DNA of 64,000 nt from Nymphalis io. Its lineage: Eukaryota > Arthropoda > Insecta > Lepidoptera > Nymphalidae. This document shows positions 1-12,016 of the stretch, in pieces. The translations under genes and the position numbers were made by a program. Position 1 is the stretch's first letter, and each line of letters starts with the position of its first letter. The DNA lies in NCBI RefSeq assembly GCF_905147045.1, contig NC_065893.1:62001-126000 (forward strand), written 5' to 3'. Below the pieces are notes generated by a model. That model ran no database searches, was not told where the DNA came from, and saw nothing but the letters and a program-made list of their open reading frames with translations.

Positions 1-1833
1 CTTTTCTTGTAGCTGTCTGAGTGAAAATATCATGTCGACAGTTGACCGTTGGGACCTAAAACCACATTGTGCCTCAGGGTATACGCGGTCGGCGAGCCTT
101 TGTAGTTTGCCTAAAATGGCCCTGGCAAAGGCTTTACCGACGATGCTAAGAAGAGATATTCCGCGGTAACAGTTGCAGTCGCCACGATCGCCTTTGCCTT
201 TATAAAGAGTGACGATGTTAGCATCTCGCATATCCTGAGGGACGTAGTTTTCTTCCCAGCACTTAGCCAGGTGGTTATGAAGGATGGGCAAGAGGCACTC
301 AAGCTTGACGACTTCGGTGACAACATCGTCTTTTCCGGGGCTCTTTCCACATTTGAGCTTCTTGACGGCCAGATAAAGTTCCTCTACTGTGGGTGCAACG
401 TCTAGCTCGTGCCAAGATGCCAGATTCGGGACAAGCTCCATTGCTTCTGGCTGAATATCCACTGGGCACGAGTAGAGCCCCTTGTAGTATTCTACCCATC
501 TTGCCATCTGACGGGTGCTGTCTGTTATAACAGAACCGTCGGTTTCCTTGAGAGGTGCCGTCTTTTTTGGAGTAGGTCCAAGAGCTCTTTTGATGCCCGC
601 GTACACCCCGCCAATATCCCCCGCGATTGCGCACGCTTGGATGCTTTGGCAAAGCTCTGTCCAATACGCATTTACAAAGAAGCGCGTGCTACGCTGGAGT
701 GAGGCTTTTGCCTTCGTGAGATCTTTACGCGTCGCATCGCAAGGGTTAAGGCGAAAATTTAAAGCGGCTTGGCGTTTCGAGTCAATCAAGGGAAGTAAGT
801 GCTTCTCGTTTTCTTGAAACCAGTCGTAAGATTTTGCCTTTTGATAGCCAAAAATCTTGCCTGCAGTGTCAGTGAGAAGAGACTTGACTTTTTCCCATTC
901 GACTCGCGCTGATGCCGTACTATCCCAAGTTGCAACTTCTTCGCGGACGAGTTCCCCAAATGACTCCACTACTTCCATGTCACGAGTCTTGAAAAGATTT
1001 ATCTTTTTTCGACCGAGTGGCTTGGAAGAATGGACTCTTCTAGGGACAAGTCGGACTTTAGTAGCGACGAGGCTGTGATCGGTGTCGCAATCGGCACTGT
1101 GAAACGCCCGCGTGTGGAGCGTTTCCCGTAGATCCCTCCTTCTTGTTAGAGCAAGGTCTAATTGGTGCCAGTGTTTAGATCGAGGGTGCATCCACGAGAC
1201 TTTCCGCATCATTTTGCCTTTAAAAAAGGTGTTGGTAACACACAGCTGGTGCCTTGAGCAAAACTCCAACAGTCGTTGTCCGTTGTCGTTAAGCTTGCCT
1301 ATGCCGTGTGCACCGAGGCATTCAGGCCAGGCTGATGTACCCTGACCGACGCGGGCATTAAAGTCACCCAAAATATGCAGTCTGTCAGTTGGATTCACCC
1401 TGCGCACTGTCTCATCGAGCTGGCCGTAGAACTGATCCTTGGTCTCAGGTTTTGAACTAAGCGTCGGTGCGTAAGCGGAAATTAGCGTGACAAAGCCGCT
1501 TTTTGTGTTTAGACGCAAGACCATAATCCGCTCGGAAACGCCTACAGGTGTCTCTATGGCGTTGATGAGATGGTTTCGAACCGCGAAACCTACACCATGC
1601 TCTCGTGTTTCCAAGGAACTCTTGCCCTTCCAGTAAAAAGTGTAGTTAGCTTCACGCAAAGACCCTTCGTCTTCAGTTCTGGTCTCTTGTAAGGCTACGA
1701 TATCGATTTTGAGCCTTTTAAGCTCCACGTCGATACTGTAAGTTTTGCGCAGTTTTTGGGCGCAATCGGAGCTTCCGTAGGTGTTCGGGAAGCCTGTCCT
1801 CATCGTTCGGACATTCCATGTCGCAAAGCGCAT
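1..1833 (-). CDS. RTE-type endonuclease/reverse transcriptase, partial, uninterrupted
   Basis: Multifunctional retrotransposon protein: the endonuclease nicks target DNA and the RT copies element RNA onto the nick. The first ATG is at 1833-1831, after three in-frame stops (1886-1909), and the frame stays open for 611 codons to base 1, so there is no stop inside the window. Visible endonuclease motifs are ATWNVRTM at residues 4-11, LQET at 48-51, GDFNAR at 156-161 and the catalytic D252-H253 pair in CDTDHS. A linker follows, then RT motifs: GKSPGKDD near 496-503, LYKGKGDRG at 543-551, YRGISLLS at 556-563 and the CGFRSQRST block ending about residue 600. The YADD-type active site would lie beyond the window. 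The lack of any stop or frameshift over 1.8 kb suggests a recently active copy. Confidence 0.85.
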   Translation of the reverse strand, partial: MRFATWNVRTMRTGFPNTYGSSDCAQKLRKTYSIDVELKRLKIDIVALQETRTEDEGSLREANYTFYWKGKSSLETREHGVGFAVRNHLINAIETPVGVSERIMVLRLNTKSGFVTLISAYAPTLSSKPETKDQFYGQLDETVRRVNPTDRLHILGDFNARVGQGTSAWPECLGAHGIGKLNDNGQRLLEFCSRHQLCVTNTFFKGKMMRKVSWMHPRSKHWHQLDLALTRRRDLRETLHTRAFHSADCDTDHSLVATKVRLVPRRVHSSKPLGRKKINLFKTRDMEVVESFGELVREEVATWDSTASARVEWEKVKSLLTDTAGKIFGYQKAKSYDWFQENEKHLLPLIDSKRQAALNFRLNPCDATRKDLTKAKASLQRSTRFFVNAYWTELCQSIQACAIAGDIGGVYAGIKRALGPTPKKTAPLKETDGSVITDSTRQMARWVEYYKGLYSCPVDIQPEAMELVPNLASWHELDVAPTVEELYLAVKKLKCGKSPGKDDVVTEVVKLECLLPILHNHLAKCWEENYVPQDMRDANIVTLYKGKGDRGDCNCYRGISLLSIVGKAFARAILGKLQRLADRVYPEAQCGFRSQRSTVDMIFSLRQLQEK

Positions 1834-2540
1834 GTAAGCAGCGTTGTTGTGGGTTTTGAGATTTTTGTTTCTTTGAGCAGGTGGTTAATGTCACAGCGTC
1901 AACGTCTAGCTGTAAGGCTTGTGTTCCGTTCACCCAGGCGGAACAAGTTAACGCTGAGGCGGATCAGTACCTTATTGATCGGGGGCTGCCCGACTTAAAG
2001 CAGGCGGTAACTGATCAATGGATCTACGATGGATCCTCCTACTGTCAAGAGTGGCCCCTGGCGTCCGCACTTACGCCTATTCGTGCTGACTTATAACCGG
2101 TAACTGCCACTCTCCGTGTTGTTTTCCACCTGCAAGACAGGTGAGCGAAGTGTCCTCTCCGTGGATGCTGCTACGCCTGGGCCAGGCGACTTTATGGCAA
2201 CACGGGCTTGCCCAGTACCCATGCCACCCTCTCCTCCTCCCCAGCAGGATCCGCAGGAATGACGAGTCAATACGTGTGGTGCTGGTTTGGCCGCAGGTGA
2301 CTGGCTTACGCCTAAACGGAGGCACCGCTCCGGGTTTAATATTAGTTTTCCTTCTTCTTTGGCGTGACGCTGGGATAATTTTGGGAAACAACGTATCAAG
2401 GAGAGGGGTGAGGATACTGTGATCACGGAAGATACAGGAATGTGACACTAGTAGCTAGAGCAGTCCGGGGTCGCGTACCCGTAGTGATTCCAACCAGCTA
2501 TCGGACAGATAACTGGTAGATCCACCCTCTGGACTAAAAC
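1..2540 (-). mobile_element. RTE-clade non-LTR retrotransposon, 5' part (runs off window)
   Basis: GC-rich block on the minus strand that changes sharply to AT-rich host-like DNA near 2540. It holds an apurinic-endonuclease domain followed by the start of a reverse transcriptase in one frame, the layout of RTE/BovB-type elements. The stretch 1834-2540 looks like the element's leader: stop codons close the main frame upstream of 1833, and two overlapping open frames (2077-2448 and 2091-2426) have no recognisable domain and may be a short ORF1 or chance. The rest of the RT and the 3' end lie outside the window. The outer 5' boundary is set by composition only; no target duplication can be seen from one side. 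Confidence 0.85.
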
Positions 2541-4030
2541 TTACTTAATTTGATTAAAATCTTCCCATTCCTCCATTCGTATCCATCGTATACATCCCAT
2601 TCTTCGCCTTGATGTATATAAAATTATTATATTAGAGAATAATATTATTTCGCAATCGCTAATCGATAGCTACAGGCTCTCTTTGACAAGTGGGCGTCTT
2701 TTAAGTCATAACATCATCAATGACATCATACGCCGGTCATCGCAGCGGGGCCTTACACAGAGCGGCGAAAGAATGCAGACACTTATAGTGAAGAGTTTAC
2801 ATTTAGCGGTAAAAACATTTGGACCGAGGAGGACAGTGCCACTGATCTTTTGTGCAGAGTGCCAAGTGACAATAACCAAGCCTAAAGTCGCAGTGTGACC
2901 ATACAATTAGAAAATGCTGTCATTTTAATGGCATTATACTTGAACGATGAAAATTATGGTTTAACTTAGTTAAAATCGCGGTGTGTAATTATTAATGTAG
3001 TTGTGTTGTTTAGCTCCGAAAGTACTTGTTGTCCGCACCGGCCTCCGGTTTGTTACTTAATATTCTATTACTCGAGTTCAACACTCACACTTGGAACAAA
3101 ACAAGCACACAATTACAATTGCGTACAAACGAGACTGGCGTACACAAACGGCGACTTCCTGTAAATTATTAACAGTAGAACAAAGCCTCACTCCGAGCTC
3201 GCGTCTGATTGTAACGCACGCCACCCTAATACGTGCTGAATGTACGAGATTACAGACTTTTAGTTGGTTTGTCCGGAAACTTCCTACTGATTTAGTTGCG
3301 TAAGAAATTTTAAGTCAGGCATACATTTATTAAGAGGTCGAGATAGCCCAGTGTCTAGAAGACGTAAATCGAGTCTCTTTTCGATTTACTTAGAACATAC
3401 TTAATATACCTAAGTAACTCGTATCGTATATGACGTTCAGTGAATAGAGTACGGTACGTAGATGGAAATGTTACAGTTCATCCATTATTATTACAAATAT
3501 ACATAAATATACATATACACGCACGCATCTTTTTGAAAATATCAGATTCGAATTGCGGCCCTAGAGAAGCTATTAAACAAATTCGTTTGTATTAAACAAC
3601 AAAATGTAAGAAATGTACATTCGTATTTGATATGTGACATGACTACAATATAGACGATAGAAATCGCTTTGACCCCTGAATACATTTATATAAGCGCACT
3701 GGACTCCTCAAAGTATAGGTATTTGGAAATTATGAATTTCCAAACAGGTGATAATATTTTTATGTACATCATTTGCACAAAAAAAGGTTTAAAAGGGAAA
3801 TGTTAATTTAAATGTAAATATTAAATTTATGAATAATTCATAAGACCCAGTAAGTAAGTGTTATTAAGCAATACGATTTTTTTAAAGTAATTAACGTACA
3901 TGAAAGCTTTGGAATCAGAAATGAGGATTAGTGTTATACAATTAAGCGTAGTACAGAGACGAGCTATATAATATATTTTATATACGTATATAAAAATCTA
4001 AATTTAAAGTAGTTTACTGTGTTTAGTTTT
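2541..4030. other. Non-coding AT-rich stretch, no supported gene
   Basis: No convincing gene. A somewhat GC-richer patch at 2680-2900 has open frames on both strands with no recognisable domain. At 3336-3380 there is a faint resemblance to the tRNA-like head of SINE-B (GTCGAGATAGCCCAGTG), too diverged to call firmly. Confidence 0.5.
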
Positions 4031-4322
4031 ACTGGTGGCAGAGCTTTGTGCAAGCTCGTCTGGGTAGGTACCACCCACTCATTAGATATTCTACCGCAAA
4101 ACAGTAGTATTTGGTATTGTTGTGTTCCGGATTAAATGGTGAGTGAGTCAGTGTAATTACAGGCTTAAGGGACATAACATCTTAGTTCCCAAGGTTGGTG
4201 GCACATTGGTGATGTAAGCGATGGTTAACATTTCTTACAATGCCAATGTCTATGGGCGTTGGTGACCACTTACCATCAGGTGGCCCTTATACTCGTCCGC
4301 CTTCATATTCTATAAAAAAAAA
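4031..4322 (+). repeat. SINE-A copy, near full length
   Basis: Starts ACTGGTGGCAGAGCTTTG, contains the family blocks for the GTAGGTACCACCCACTCA motif, the TTGTTGTGTTCCGG motif and CCAAGGTTGGTGGC, and ends with ACTTACCATCAGGTGG then a run of A after TTCTATAA. At least ten more copies or fragments lie in this window in both orientations. The oligo-A tail and lack of coding capacity fit a SINE. No clear pol III promoter could be assigned, so SINE rather than another non-autonomous type is inferred. Confidence 0.8.
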
Positions 4323-4577
4323 CATGACTGCGTGAAATGGTGGCAAGAATATGAACAGCATTTCGCCGTTGATCTACATTTCAGATTATCCAGCAGTAGA
4401 GAGACCCCTATCTTATAATAACAATATTTTATTAACAGTAGACCTGGCACGGCACGCGCGTAACTATGATACTCGTAATAAGCGAGCACACAGGAAATTT
4501 TATTACGATGACGATAAACTTCCGTTATCCGAATCATATTAGTTATTAGTGTGATATTCGAGATAAATACAAGCACG

Positions 4578-4695
4578 AGGCACATAACGTCTTAGTCCCC
4601 AAGGTTGGTGGCGCACTGGTGATGTAAGGAATCGTTATTTACCATTTAATATCAGTTGGCCCATTTTCCCTTCTACCTACTTTATAATAATAAAA
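4578..4695 (+). repeat. SINE-A 3' fragment, diverged
   Basis: Matches the second half of SINE-A (ACATAACGTCTTAGTCCCC, GGTTGGTGGCGCA, GATGTAAGGAAT) and ends with a degraded tail around 4670-4695. It lies about 255 bp downstream of the fuller copy at 4031 in the same orientation. Confidence 0.65.
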
Positions 4696-7600
4696 TAAAA
4701 TTCTTGGTTGTACTTATAACATAATGATTTTTAGAAGATATTCTATTTTAATTGGTAAAATACATACACACAAAAACTTTAATGCAGGCGAATAAGTGAT
4801 TCTTAGCCTTAGTATCTTATAGGTATGTTATTTGAATGCAATTAAATGCATACATCAGGATGCATGATAATCAACATTAACTAAACTACTACTACTAGAT
4901 ATAATAATGATGATAGAATGACTATAAATGAAGTATAACCATATTTAGTAGAGACTAAAACATTTAGTTCTAGAGAGAATTAAATGTTTTGATGTTTGTA
5001 AAGTTACTCCAAAGTAATGTGCCATCATAAGTTTTGGAATAGTACCAAAAATAAAAATTTACTAAGGTAGCAGTTTCCATATCGGCTCGTTGTCTGAGTT
5101 ATATTGGAATGCCGGTGTGTGAACGTGGTTCGTATTCGAGCATCGAGCTTGGGTAACTGCGCACTCGAGGCAGGTGCGCTGTGTTTAACTCTTCGCTTTT
5201 TACAACGTTTACTCACGGCACGTAAACATAGATGTGGCCGCTTTACATAATTATGCAAAATAAGGTTCCTTTGTAACAATATTAGATTGTACAGTAGTCT
5301 TTGTGTTGCTTAATTATATAGTTATGTTTATCAATGTTTTACCATTGTATTCATTACGGTGACTTGTGTTAATTTCTGTACAGTATTTATTAGCGGATAA
5401 AATTTTGAATAGATCGGACATGGGGGGGGGGTTATATAACATAAACTTTTCTTAACAAACTTCATACCCTATCGTGAAAATATATAGAAAATTCATTTAT
5501 CGGAATACAAATCTAGAACCTCTTTTCCCTTCCCTGTCTCTTTGTCTCGCTTGTTATGCGACACTCTCGATTGTTACGTCGTTTAAATTTTCGCTAAAAA
5601 TACAAACAACAACAACAAAAATAGAATCAAGTCAAGTTTGTTTTTTCCATATCAGAAAACGAAAATCGCGTAGCAATAAAAAAGTTATAACATAAACAGC
5701 AAGGAAGCCGCGACATTAGTTACAGCGGCAGATGGAAACAAAGTCCATAACTTGTTTTTCCATTTGTCGCTCCATTTGTCATCGTATTCTCGCGAGCGAT
5801 CGGTCGCGGGTACTTTTACTATAACGCTTTGTTGTTGCTGCCGTCCCGTGTCTTGCCGACAAAACATGGATACTCAATTTTTTTAACATACCGCGTTTTT
5901 TTTTTAAAGCTGACGAAAGACAAAAGTTCATATTCCAGATATTTCCTAAAGCGAATTAGTAATAATAAATAAGATATATTATTTTTATATTCATTCATAA
6001 AGATACTAAATAAACGGTTTTAATTTTTTGTTTACGTCTTAAGTAATAAAGATTTTAAATAAATAATTAATGAAATAAAAACTTGATTCCATTGTTCATT
6101 TAACTTTAATAAATTTTGATCGAATTTATAAGAATGGCATGTAATCATAAATATCTATTATATACAAAAAAATTAGATATCGCTCTCCCTATTCCTTTAC
6201 TCTTATATACCGATGGCATTGTAAATCCGACACGACCGGAAACAGTTCAGGCGCAGGCTTAATAGCTTTAAAAACCAATATATTTCTAGTAGCACGACCC
6301 AGGACCTATAATAATAATATAATATTATATTACTGTCCATAGTACTTTATGTACTTTCCATAGTACTCTATGTACGATGTAACATACTTTTAAGTAATAG
6401 TGAGCGGACAGAATCATAACTTACAAACGGTCCGCGGCCCAAAGAGACGCATAGAATTCAATTCCGGCCCCGACTCTCGCTGAAGTTGCTTATAACAAAA
6501 TGAAAAGTATGTCAAATAATTTAGCATTTAATTTTCGCTCGTCGTCCGTACACAGTCGCTGCCAAGTGCTTCACTAGTGTTTGTGTAGTATTAATCACGT
6601 CTGGTTAAAATTATTTCTACCGGCAGTAAAACTGCAGTAAATTATTCACACTACACCGCGGGCTACGTCGCTACATTGTGCACATGCGTGGCGTTGAGCG
6701 AGCAAAAATTCACATTTCGAACTTATGAACTGCTATACATATAATAAAGCAGTAGAAACCGTGTGTCTGTTCATTGAGCGTGGGTGATATAAAAAGAGAA
6801 GCACAACACAAAAATGCCTTTTTTAAAACATCTTATTAAAACTGATGACTTTCACGCGGACGACGGGACACCAGCTATTTATATAATAATATAACGGTAA
6901 CGTTGCAGGTCCACTATGGTGTTACCATGACAGTGAAATCAAATAAAATTTCTTTCTTTGCTATAAAAAGCTTGGAGCTAGAATTGCATTTTTGCAGGAT
7001 ATATAAATGTAATTGTATATAATTACATATAATATACACCGGGTCCGATTGAAGATTCTATTAAGAAGCAAGAAACTCAATGGTTATCTTTTTTTAATAT
7101 CTGACGTAAAAATACTGTTGTGTTATAAATTGAACATGTGTATCAGTGTATGTATCTGAGCCATCGTAGCTCCTAAAGGAATTGACCGATTTTGATGCGG
7201 TTATTTTCTGTTAGAAACTTAATGTGATATAGATAGTTCTTAGCTATAATTATGAAGATCTGTTCAGGTGTTTTAAAATCATCAGCTCATTTTTTACTTG
7301 ACAACAGAGTCTTGCATCAACAGATCGATCGACCGATTGATTTGAAATTGCGGTCCCTCGATGTGACGACAACAAAGATATTTACAAATTATACATACTC
7401 TATGCAAATTAACGAATACGAACTTCAACCTCTCTCGACCTCCAATAAACTGCCAATTATTATGTACATATCCAAAGGCTTTAAAATCGTTCAATAAATA
7501 TTTAACTAAAGCTACAAGTACCAATATTCCTTCATTATTATTACATTGAGAATAATTAACTTAAAGCTAGACCTAAGGGAATGAAGAATATCGACTTTGC

Positions 7601-7930
7601 AAGTGATAAAAAGGGGTCATTGTAATAACCATAAATTATTCATACCCCGACCAGCGTGACCCGCACTCCAGATATTTTACATGTGGATAAATTTAACAGA
7701 AACATATTTTTAATAATGTAATAATTAATTAAAATGAATATTTTACTTTTATTATATTTTTTTTAAGTAAGGGAATGAATAAAACATATATATTCTTTAG
7801 CAAGAATGTTTAAGCCGCTTATTGTCTTTTCATTATTGTACGTACAGGCTGTTCGTTGTCTGTCTTACTGTCGTTGTTGTAAGTCAAATCACTAATTTAA
7901 ATAAATTATAAATAAAGTAGTTATTATATA
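4696..7930. other. Non-coding AT-rich stretch with small repeat remnants
   Basis: No supported gene. Visible items are a G run at about 5424-5432, a fragment of SINE-C at 6205-6305, a GC-richer patch at 6420-6720 that could be a regulatory region or untranslated exon, and at 7140-7220 a stretch around CATCGTAGCTCCTAAAGG and GACCGATTTTGATGCGG that resembles a lepidopteran interspersed repeat. Confidence 0.5.
6205..6305 (-). repeat. SINE-C fragment
   Basis: Shares the TCCGACACGACCGGAA block and the CCCAGGACCT tRNA-like B-box side with the fuller SINE-C at 14972-15260, in the same orientation, with the middle degraded. Confidence 0.55.
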
Positions 7931-8213
7931 GCCGAGATGGTCCAGTGGTTATAACGCGTGAATCTTAATCGATGACTGCGGATTCAATCTTAGGCAAGTA
8001 CCGTTGAATTATAATGTGAGTTTATATTCTATCTCGCATTCGACGGTGAAGTAAAACATCGTAATGTAACCTGCATTTATTTAATTTCTCTGAAATTCTG
8101 CCACATGTGCATCTACTAACCCCCTTTGGAGTGGTGTGGTGGAATAAGCTCCAAACGTTTTCCTCAAAAGGACAGAAGTCCTTAAGCAGTCCAGTCCGGA
8201 GCATTTACAGGCT
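7931..8213 (+). repeat. SINE-B copy, tRNA-derived, full length but diverged
   Basis: Begins GCCGAGATGGTCCAGTGGTT, a tRNA-like head with A-box-like sequence, with the B-box region near 7978-7992 (GCGGATTCAATCTT). The body contains ACATCGTAATGTAACCTGCA, TTCTGCCACATGTG and GTGGTGGAATAAGCTCCAAA, the blocks seen in the other SINE-B copies. The head also looks like a tRNA gene but the body follows without a terminator, so a SINE is the better call. Confidence 0.8.
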
Positions 8214-9737
8214 TTTTAAAGAGAGAAGAACTCTTAGAACTTTGCAAAGGTAAAATTATAACTTTCACTTTTTACTTAATTATTTTTTTTGTAATAAAAA
8301 GTATTTTTTAAATTTTACGACTAAAGCAGCGAGTTTTCGTAAAATATTTTAGGAAGGAAATTTAAAATTAAGGAAAGGATAGGGTATGCGATGTCATCAT
8401 AAATTCGATTAATGGCGAATTTTCCACACGGATGAAGAGAACAGATAAAATAATTTCTCAAATTGCCTTTCTTCAAAATCTTTTTAAGCTTAGCTTTTTG
8501 ATTCCTTTTTCAAATAGGCTTTGTAATTGTAACCGATTGTCACATACTGATAGGACAAAAAACAAACCTTTGCCCAGGCGAGCAGCGACAGTCTTTATGT
8601 GTGCTATCTATGTTAATAAAGATAATTTTTTCGGTCAATGTGTGTTCGAATTATCGTCTAAAAAGCATCATTTTAATTTTCACACAAACGTACTGTGACG
8701 ATTTAAACAAAATATATTCGATTATGACTTACATATGTTATGAAATAATCGTGCAACTTCACTTCACTAACTTACGATAGGAAAATACAAAGAGAATAAA
8801 AAAGAGAAAAGAAATACAAATAATATAGGATTCAAACAGTTTTAAGAATCGTTTAAATAGTTGTGGTGGTTAAAATCGGGTACTGAACTTTCAAGGTTTT
8901 CCTTTTCCTTGTGTTATAATATGGACTTAATATTTTTTCATTTCATTCATTCAAATATATTTTTATGTCTTTTATGAACATAACTTTACCAAATATCTAT
9001 GAAGCGATCGTCGATATTTCAATGTATTTATTTTAAATGATTCTAATGGGCTAGTAGTGACGCCATAGGAAATAATACTGTAAAAATTTAAAGGTTTAGT
9101 AATGAAACTGCAATAATCGTTGTAGTGCGTTATTAAGTTAAGCGTGTGAGAAGAAATTACAGTTAATTATCGATGGAAATATGAATTTTTGAGATTCAAT
9201 GTATACATTAAATATGTAAAAAGAGATATTGCAAACGAACGGAGAGCGTAACGACGTGACCAACGCGGCGACCTCGATGGAAACCGCGCCGGTCGAGAGG
9301 GGTTTATTTGTGTTTCCGTTTCGTCAAAATTTTGAATCGCATTTACGTCACGTCAAGTCAAACTTGATTTACTTTTATGAACTCGTAATTTATGGAATGT
9401 TAATGTACTTGTTGTTACAAATTAATTATTACGCATTTACACTTTATGGGTTCCTCGGTCAAATAAGAATTCAGTTTAGTATATAGTATATGACTCGCGT
9501 AAATATTTTGATGTGAAACATACATTGGCACGCCGTGGGGTAAGATGCCTCATGACATATGAGGCGTGTTGGGTTACAAAAGATATAACCCTGCTCTTAT
9601 TTTTACATCACACTTAATTGTTCCTATTTAAATAGGGTCAACCTTACGCGAATCATCAAGATTAGTTGACACTGCCAGGATGTCAGGCAGCTTAAACAAA
9701 ATATATTATATTTTTTTAGTCGGCTAACAATTAGTAC
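8214..9737. other. Non-coding AT-rich stretch
   Basis: No supported gene. A GC-richer patch at 9225-9310 is open on the plus strand but lacks an ATG and any recognisable domain. Two small hairpins occur near 9550-9595 (GCCTCAT with ATGAGGC, and GGGTTA with TAACCC). Confidence 0.45.
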
Positions 9738-9788
9738 TAATCATCATATGCCATATGTTCGTCCGCCTACCTATGCTATAAAAAAAAT
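9738..9788 (+). repeat. SINE-A 3' end fragment
   Basis: Only the last 50 bases of the family remain: ATATGTTCGTCCGCCTACC followed by TATGCTATAAAAAAAATAA. Confidence 0.5.
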
Positions 9789-11779
9789 AATACATCATTT
9801 ACAATTTATAGACGAAAACTACATAAACGCGTTGACGTGACGTCGAAGAATGGTATAGGCTGGGTATACATAATTGAGTTTCGGAGAATCAAATAAATTT
9901 CTCAGAAGCTAAATACTATGAAGTTTGTTTAGCTCAATCAGTGTCTCTTGAAACGAGACAATGAACACAATCAGCGAAGTTTCAACAACTTCCTAAGTCT
10001 AAATACTTACGACAAACGAATTTATTTTTATTCTTTAAATGAATTCCACAAAGTGTTCGTTCAAAGTTATATTTTATTAAAACTTTATCGCAGAATTTGG
10101 TCAGTCATTTTAAAATTAAATTAATTATTGTTAAAAGAACTAATGAAGACGCTTTTAGTCATGTTAAGTAGTTAAAATATAAAATCGACATCCAATTTTT
10201 CAACTGTTATCGGTATGGTATCTAGTGCATGCTCAGCGACACTTTGAGATAGATTGGCACTGGGAAAAGTATAAACCACTCCTTAAGCCGTCGATGCGCC
10301 AAAAATGTTTTGTGTAAAATGCCGCGTTTCATGATGGTTACCATTTTCTAAAAACCCGCGAACGCCAATCGAAATTTCTTCAAAATTCATGTATAGTATC
10401 ATAAGACCGTTTTGTTGTAGCTGTGTCCGTAAAGATAGTCTTGTGGCCTTGTCTCAATCAATCGTGTATTACAGTAGTACGAGTATAACATAAAAATAAG
10501 TGAAATAATTTATTGCAGGCTGAAACGCGTTCCATCGTAACAAATAAACTTACATAGAATAGACGAAGACAAAGTTTCAAACTAAGTTGTCTGAGTTTTA
10601 AACTTTGTTCTATACAACACATTCGTAAGTAAAACACAAGTATTTACTATTTGTACATTGGAACAAATATTATGTTCTAGAATCATGACTATTCTTGTAA
10701 GATCATAACAAGATTCTTCATCACTGGTGTCAGAGATTCATGCAAGTTTTTATGTAAGTTAAACAACAAGATAATTGGTAATTACTCCGGATACTACACA
10801 TATGTACGTATGTATATATTATTGTTCATTTCCAGCCAAAACTTGTCCTTCTAAAACTACCACCGTATACTGCGACGCAGTCGTTGAGTACATATTGCAC
10901 GAACACTTAATACATAATATAATTCTTGAGTTTACTGATTCAATATGCTCGTTACATAAAACATCCTCATAAATAATGACCAAAAGATATTTTACAGTAC
11001 GCGTAGGGACGATGTGGTTACATTTACAATTCATATCGTGTACACCGGAACATCGCTGAGTACAAATAACGAATGATGCAGAGGACACATGAGACCTCAA
11101 ACTGAATGAAATAAACTTTATTTTGTCGACGATGACTATTAAAATATTACATTATACCTATTGTCTTACATTTGTCAAATTTAAGTCGAGTGATACATAA
11201 GCGAATAGCGTAGGTAAGTTATTGTTTGAATTTATTAGCCTTAATTGAAATAGCTTATATCATTTTATAAATAGAAATGAACGTAACTCATTGTATGGAA
11301 TTGCAAAATTAAGACGCCTGACCGTACAACTCAATGGTCTCTTTCTTGTCAAATAGCTTATTAACTGTTGCTCAATAAAGATGAGAACTTGATATTACAT
11401 CACTTTTTTCCCAAAATGTTTCTATAAATGGATTTTTTCCGACTCTGTGTTCCGCATTTTTTAAATTAATTATTTCAAATACTATTTACAATTTCTTTAA
11501 ATATAGATACTATCATCCAATTCTTAAAAATAAGCTTTATAACTTAGAACTCAAACTATTTCTCAGGTATGGAATTATAACTTGATATCTGCAATATACT
11601 ACAAGCTGCGTCTAGTTTTTATAACGTGTTTATTGATGATTATCGACATCCGTTTCTATGTAAAGATAAAATATGTATATAGAACTTTCTTGAACACTAC
11701 TTGTTAAACAGTTATCATGCATTTATTATAGCGGCAAGAAAATGTACATTATTGTAATAGATTTTCTAGAAAATATAGC
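9789..11779. other. Non-coding AT-rich stretch
   Basis: No gene, RNA gene or clear repeat is recognised. The small open frames near 10775-11100 on both strands have no visible domain and no coding-like composition. Confidence 0.5.
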
Positions 11780-12008
11780 TTATTCCACCACGCTGCTCCA
11801 ATGCGAGTGGGCAGAATTTCAATGAAATTAGACACATGCAGGTTTCTTCACGATGTTTTCCTTCACCATCAAGCACGAGATGAATTATAGACACAAATTA
11901 AGCACATGAAAATTCAGTGGTGCTTAGGTTCAAACCCGAGCAGGTTTGAATCCACGATCATCGGTTAAGATTCACGCGTTCTAACCACTAGACCATCTCG
12001 ACTCATAT
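11780..12008 (-). repeat. SINE-B copy with 8-bp target duplication
   Basis: Minus-strand copy whose tRNA-like head ends at about 12002 (GACCATCTCG on plus) and whose 3' part begins at the TTATTCCACCACGCTGCTCC block. AATATAGC occurs at both 11772-11779 and 12009-12016, consistent with a target-site duplication. The 3' end stops before the CCTTCTCCTC block of longer copies. Confidence 0.8.
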
Positions 12009-12016
12009 AATATAGC

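Noticed and set aside
299..664. Minus-strand 121-codon frame and plus-strand frames within 1-1400
   Set aside because: Off-frame shadows of the RTE endonuclease/RT, which is open in another minus-strand frame throughout.
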